A DNA stretch of 64,000 bases. It comes from Treponema sp. C6A8. Its GTDB lineage: Bacteria > Spirochaetota > Spirochaetia > Treponematales > Treponemataceae. The stretch covers positions 62,001 to 126,000 of the forward strand of contig NZ_JHVB01000009.1 of NCBI RefSeq assembly GCF_000619925.1, read 5' to 3'. Shown here one piece after another: positions 61,040-64,000 of this stretch. The notes beneath the pieces were generated by a model. It was not told the DNA's origin and did not search any database. It worked only from the letters and a program-made list of their open reading frames with translations. Positions within the stretch are counted from its first letter, which is position 1. Each line of letters begins with the position of its first letter. Position numbers and translations under genes: made by a program.

Positions 61040-62116
61040 ATGGAAGAGTTAAACGCTCAGGAATTTGAGCAGGTAGACATAAGTTCATTTTTCGACTCAG
61101 AAGCTGAAGTCAGCCAGGAAGACTCCAAGGTCGTCATTTTTACTAAAAAGCAGAATGACCTTGTAAATGAAATTATACCTATCGTACAGAAAAACAACAA
61201 AACCACCGCAGAAAGCTTTATCAACCGAATTGTCGATCTGGAAGCGCTTGCTTCGGCAATTAACCGCTTCCCTTCCCTGCTCGAACGCCACTCAATAATT
61301 GGTGACGTAAGAACACCAACTTCGCTGATTGACTCTTTGATTGACCACATGAACAACGGTGACTCAACTCTTCAGCTTCCTTCAAAGGCAAACCTTGGAA
61401 AAGGACTTTTGATTGCAAAAATGCATACACTTTCCCGCCTGGGCCGTGAAGCAAAATTCCTGGGCGAAGAAAAGCTTGCAAAAGAACTTGAAACGGAAAC
61501 AATTTCGTCCATGTTCTCGCTTCTGGTAGAAGACGTTTACTTGAACCTTATAAACGACACAAGCCAGCCGCTTGAATTCCGCCGCGAATGGGCCATGTCA
61601 CTTCTTCTGCTTTGGGAACACTGGAGCGACCAGAATATCGAAGACGTTGCTCCCGTTTTGCAGGCAGTTTGGACAGCCCGCCGCCGACTTGCGCCAGCCT
61701 TTGGTACAATGATGGGAACCAGTGAGCTTATGATGATTTCCATGCAGATGGACGATCAGTGGATTCACTTTATTAAAGAAAAAATGGGAGATCCGGGCGT
61801 TACCCAGGCAATGGAAGAATTCCTCTTTGGAATTTCTTACGAGCAGATTAAAACGCTTAAAAATACACTTAAAACACAGGGAATTTCGGCAATCGGACGA
61901 GATGAAGTTTCAAAATTTCTTGGCGAACACGTAAAAGCCGATGCCGGACTGGACTACCGAGACTTCTACTCTCTGTATACAGTACGCCGCGATAATGCGC
62001 GCTCACGTGCACGATTTAAGGTAGAAGGCCCTTATAAAACTCTGGAAGACTATTATATCCAGTTTGTAACAGAACAGAACAAGGAGAAACAGAAAAATGA
62101 CACCTTTGCAAAATGA
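61040..62116 (+). CDS. Conserved protein of unknown function
   Basis: A 358-residue soluble, mostly helical, acidic protein with no signal peptide and no motif I recognise. Its N-terminal 50 residues are acidic and probably flexible. It has a Met-rich stretch (TMMGTSELMMISMQMDD) near residue 225. It overlaps the XRE-cupin regulator gene by 20 bases, so the two are expressed together and may act together. No clear Shine-Dalgarno sequence precedes the ATG. Confidence 0.65.
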   Translation: MEELNAQEFEQVDISSFFDSEAEVSQEDSKVVIFTKKQNDLVNEIIPIVQKNNKTTAESFINRIVDLEALASAINRFPSLLERHSIIGDVRTPTSLIDSLIDHMNNGDSTLQLPSKANLGKGLLIAKMHTLSRLGREAKFLGEEKLAKELETETISSMFSLLVEDVYLNLINDTSQPLEFRREWAMSLLLLWEHWSDQNIEDVAPVLQAVWTARRRLAPAFGTMMGTSELMMISMQMDDQWIHFIKEKMGDPGVTQAMEEFLFGISYEQIKTLKNTLKTQGISAIGRDEVSKFLGEHVKADAGLDYRDFYSLYTVRRDNARSRARFKVEGPYKTLEDYYIQFVTEQNKEKQKNDTFAK

Positions 62117-62717
62117 TGTAAACACAGACAATTCACTTCACCCAAAAAAGGTGCCCTATCACTTTGGCGAAAAACTCCGCCAGGTGCGCGAACACAAGGG
62201 CTACACCCTCAAGGTGGTTGCACAGCAGGCCGGCGTAAGCGAAAGCCTTGTTTCACAGATTGAACGCAACCACGTTTCACCGGCAATTGATACTTTGCTT
62301 GCTCTGGCAGACGTTCTGGACATCAATCTGGAATTTTTGTTTGAAGAATACCGCAAGGAGCGCCCTGTAAAAATTATCCGCAGCGGCGAACGCCCTACTC
62401 TGAACGAAGAAGAAATTATTTACGAAGAAATTTCCAAGCCGGATGACGTAGACAAGCAGAACTCTTTTGAATCTTACATGGTCCGCATTCCTGCAAAGTC
62501 ACACACTCACCGCGGTTCTTACGGTCATATCGGAAAGGAAATGGGTTACATTCTTCACGGAAAGGCAAAACTCACCTACGAAAACAAGGAATACATTCTT
62601 GATGAAGGCGACAGCGCAACATTCTCTTCCGGGGTTCCACACACTCTGGAAAACATCGGCGAAGACGAACTCAAGGCCATCTGGATTGTTACACCGCCAC
62701 AGCGTTTCGTAAACTAA
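62097..62717 (+). CDS. XRE-family regulator with C-terminal cupin domain
   Basis: A 206-residue protein. Residues about 25-85 are an XRE helix-turn-helix (KLRQVREHKGYTLKVVAQQAGVSESLVSQIERN). Residues about 130-200 are a cupin sensor (HTHRGSYGHIGKEMGYILHGKAKLTY, then EGDSATFSSGVPHTLEN) with metal-binding His residues. Such regulators often sense small metabolites such as polyamines or amino acids. The 20-base overlap with the upstream gene implies a joint operon. Target unknown. Confidence 0.88.
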   Translation: MTPLQNDVNTDNSLHPKKVPYHFGEKLRQVREHKGYTLKVVAQQAGVSESLVSQIERNHVSPAIDTLLALADVLDINLEFLFEEYRKERPVKIIRSGERPTLNEEEIIYEEISKPDDVDKQNSFESYMVRIPAKSHTHRGSYGHIGKEMGYILHGKAKLTYENKEYILDEGDSATFSSGVPHTLENIGEDELKAIWIVTPPQRFVN

Positions 62718-62746
62718 AATGTCATCATCGGGCCTGACCCAATAAT

Positions 62747-63583
62747 CTAAGACAGTAATTCAAGTTCTTCATCACTAAGCTTCCGGTACTCGCCGGGAGC
62801 TAATTTTTTATCTAACAGCAGCTGCCCCATGGCAAGACGTTTAAGGAAGACGACCTTATTTCCCGCAGCAGTAAACATTCTTTTTACCTGGTGGTACTTT
62901 CCTTCATAAATAGTAAGAATTGCAAAGCGGGCAGGACGACGCAGCATTTCAGCGTCACCTTCCCAGAGGCGGTCGCAGACTTCACCCACAGAAGATTTTT
63001 CTAAAGCAGCATCAATTTCTTCCTGAGAAGGAAATCGCACGCGGGCAGGCTCGCAGGTAAAGCCCGGATCGTTGTCATCAGGCCCGACCGCAATACCTTC
63101 TTCAAAGCGGCGGCTTACATCAGCCTGCTCCTGCTCGGAAAACTCCCGCTCCAGCATTACAAAATAAGTTTTATCAATATGAGATTTTGGTGAAATAAGG
63201 CGGTGAGTAAGGGCGCCGTCGGTAGTAAATAGAAGGAGACCTTCGGTATCCATATCCAGGCGGCCTACAAGGTGCAGCTTGTCCTGCAAATAAGGTGTAC
63301 GATATTCAGGCGCCAGCAGGTCAAATACAGTCTGGTGCTCGCCATCCTTGTTGGCGCTGACAGTGTGGGCAATCTTATTCATCATAAGAGTTATGTTTTT
63401 TACGATTGTCACAGGCTCGCCGTCAACGCTGAGTTCGTCGCTGTCAGGGTCAATTCCCAGGCTTGGGTCATAAATGCGTTTGCCGTTCAAAAGCACCTCT
63501 GCCGAGCGGAGGAGACGTTTTATGTCCTTACGGGAACCAAAGCCCTGGTGAGAAAGAAGCTTGTCTATACGTTCTTTTGGCAT
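62747..63583 (-). CDS. rRNA pseudouridine synthase, RsuA/RluB family
   Basis: A 278-residue enzyme making pseudouridine in rRNA. Residues 1-60 are an S4 RNA-binding domain (RIDKLLSHQGFGSRKDIKRLL); the catalytic Asp is in LVGRLDMDTEGLLLFTTDG near residue 108; the tail includes YEGKYHQVKRMFTAAGNKV. Start 63583 has TAATTT exactly 6 nt upstream and no Shine-Dalgarno sequence. A family A repeat precedes it. RsuA and RluB cannot be separated by eye. Confidence 0.87.
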   Translation of the reverse strand: MPKERIDKLLSHQGFGSRKDIKRLLRSAEVLLNGKRIYDPSLGIDPDSDELSVDGEPVTIVKNITLMMNKIAHTVSANKDGEHQTVFDLLAPEYRTPYLQDKLHLVGRLDMDTEGLLLFTTDGALTHRLISPKSHIDKTYFVMLEREFSEQEQADVSRRFEEGIAVGPDDNDPGFTCEPARVRFPSQEEIDAALEKSSVGEVCDRLWEGDAEMLRRPARFAILTIYEGKYHQVKRMFTAAGNKVVFLKRLAMGQLLLDKKLAPGEYRKLSDEELELLS

Positions 63584-63613
63584 AAGTTAAAATTAATTCA
63601 AAAAATGCAAATA

Positions 63614-63769
63614 GCAAAAATGTCTTCCGGTCGCATAGCGGTAGCCAAAACCGCGCGATATCGCGCTACACGCTGATTGTTGCAAAGGAACTATAGAATT
63701 GACCGCTCACGCGGTCACAACAATCAGAGTGTTTTTGTCCACCGCTATACTCCCTCACGGCATTTTTGC
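63614..63769 (+). repeat. Structured intergenic element (family A), copy 5
   Basis: Outer stem GCAAAAATG (63614-63622) with CATTTTTGC (63761-63769). Variable stem ATAGCGGT with ACCGCTAT. Palindrome GCGCGATATCGCGC. Inner stem CTGATTGTTG (63673-63682) with CAACAATCAG (63718-63727). Hairpin GACCGC-TCAC-GCGGTC (63701-63716). ACAC pairs with GTGT where other copies have ACAT with ATGT. Lies between gltA and rsuA-like genes on the minus strand. Confidence 0.82.
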
Positions 63770-63808
63770 CCTAAGTAAATTCACATTACTTTTTACTTTG
63801 ATAAAAGT

Positions 63809-64000
63809 CTAGCCTCGCTCTGCAATAGGCACAAAAGGACGTTCTTCTGAAACGTTCTTGTATGCAGGACGGTAGATTCGGCCTCCGCTGACAACTTCCT
63901 CAATACGGTGAGCAGACCATCCGGCAATTCGCGAAATTGCGAAAATCGGAGTAAAGAGCTCGCGAGGAATATTGAGCATTGAATATACAAAACCAGAATA
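63809..64000 (-). CDS. gltA: Citrate synthase, C-terminal end
   Basis: The last 63 codons of a gene cut by the window end. The translated part begins YSGFVYSMLNIPRELFTPIF and continues AISRIAGWSAHRIEE and IYRPAYK to PFVPIAERG and a stop, which is the conserved C terminus of citrate synthase including the substrate-binding Arg of the SRIAGW region. It condenses oxaloacetate with acetyl-CoA. Only a shadow ORF in another frame is otherwise apparent here. Confidence 0.88.
   Translation of the reverse strand, partial: YSGFVYSMLNIPRELFTPIFAISRIAGWSAHRIEEVVSGGRIYRPAYKNVSEERPFVPIAERG

Noticed and set aside
63793-63990. 65-codon minus-strand ORF at the window end
   Set aside because: It is out of frame with the citrate synthase C terminus, which explains the same bases fully.

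Overview
The window is ordinary, gene-dense bacterial chromosome with about 50 protein genes, one tRNA gene and no rRNA, phage, CRISPR or transposase genes. It looks like a gut-type Treponema or a close spirochaete relative. The clues are a class I lysyl-tRNA synthetase (the form spirochaetes use), several lipoproteins with loose lipoboxes, an HD-GYP receptor, and cytoplasmic glycosidases of a plant-fibre degrader. The taxon is inference from gene content; no marker gene settles it.

Layout. 1-3.4 kb: end of lysS, uridine phosphorylase, and an unusual RNase III-like protein. 3.5-10 kb: cytoplasmic GH3 beta-glucosidase, the ABC-F factor EttA with a small upstream leader ORF, and a GH5 glycanase divergent from an AraC regulator. 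10.2-20 kb: one minus-strand pentose/xyloside operon (binding lipoprotein, two permeases, GH43, LacI repressor, xylulokinase, a DUF4867-like protein, a fucose-isomerase-family protein) with a strong double operator at its head. 20.1-30.1 kb: minus-strand housekeeping genes (VanY peptidase, aminopeptidase, RsmG, RsmE, TPR protein, aminotransferase, Lrp regulator, HD-GYP). 30.3-39.4 kb: FAD oxidoreductase, a fused PyrK-PyrD, tRNA-Leu(UAA), murD, a phosphodiesterase, and leuA behind a leucine attenuator. 39.4-50.8 kb: envelope lipoproteins, hisG-hisB, an SGNH hydrolase, rnhA, pyrF, a hydrolase, a LacI regulator, a secreted EEP nuclease-like lipoprotein and an orphan adenine methyltransferase. 50.8-64 kb: a divergent AroA and a degenerate PurH-like protein back to back, mraY, an M20 peptidase, NagZ, small lipoproteins, galE, a VWA protein, a conserved unknown with an XRE-cupin regulator, rsuA, and the 3' end of citrate synthase.

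The most interesting material is between the genes. (1) Five copies of a roughly 155-nt intergenic element keep one elaborate fold while the sequence of the paired arms changes on both sides. (2) Four copies of a smaller two-stem element also keep fold rather than sequence; one sits inside a dispersed CACAGAT repeat. (3) Many genes that lack a Shine-Dalgarno sequence have a TANNNT -10 box exactly 6-7 nt before the start codon, which points to common leaderless transcription. Two tiny leader ORFs follow the same rule: an 18-codon Leu-rich peptide before leuA, with terminator and antiterminator, and an 8-codon peptide before ettA that copies EttA's own first six residues.

Metabolically the region serves uptake and breakdown of xylan- and glucan-derived sugars, pyrimidine synthesis (pyrKD, pyrF), cell-wall synthesis and recycling (murD, mraY, nagZ, VanY) and parts of Leu and His synthesis. 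All assignments come from reading the sequence; no database search or folding program was run.
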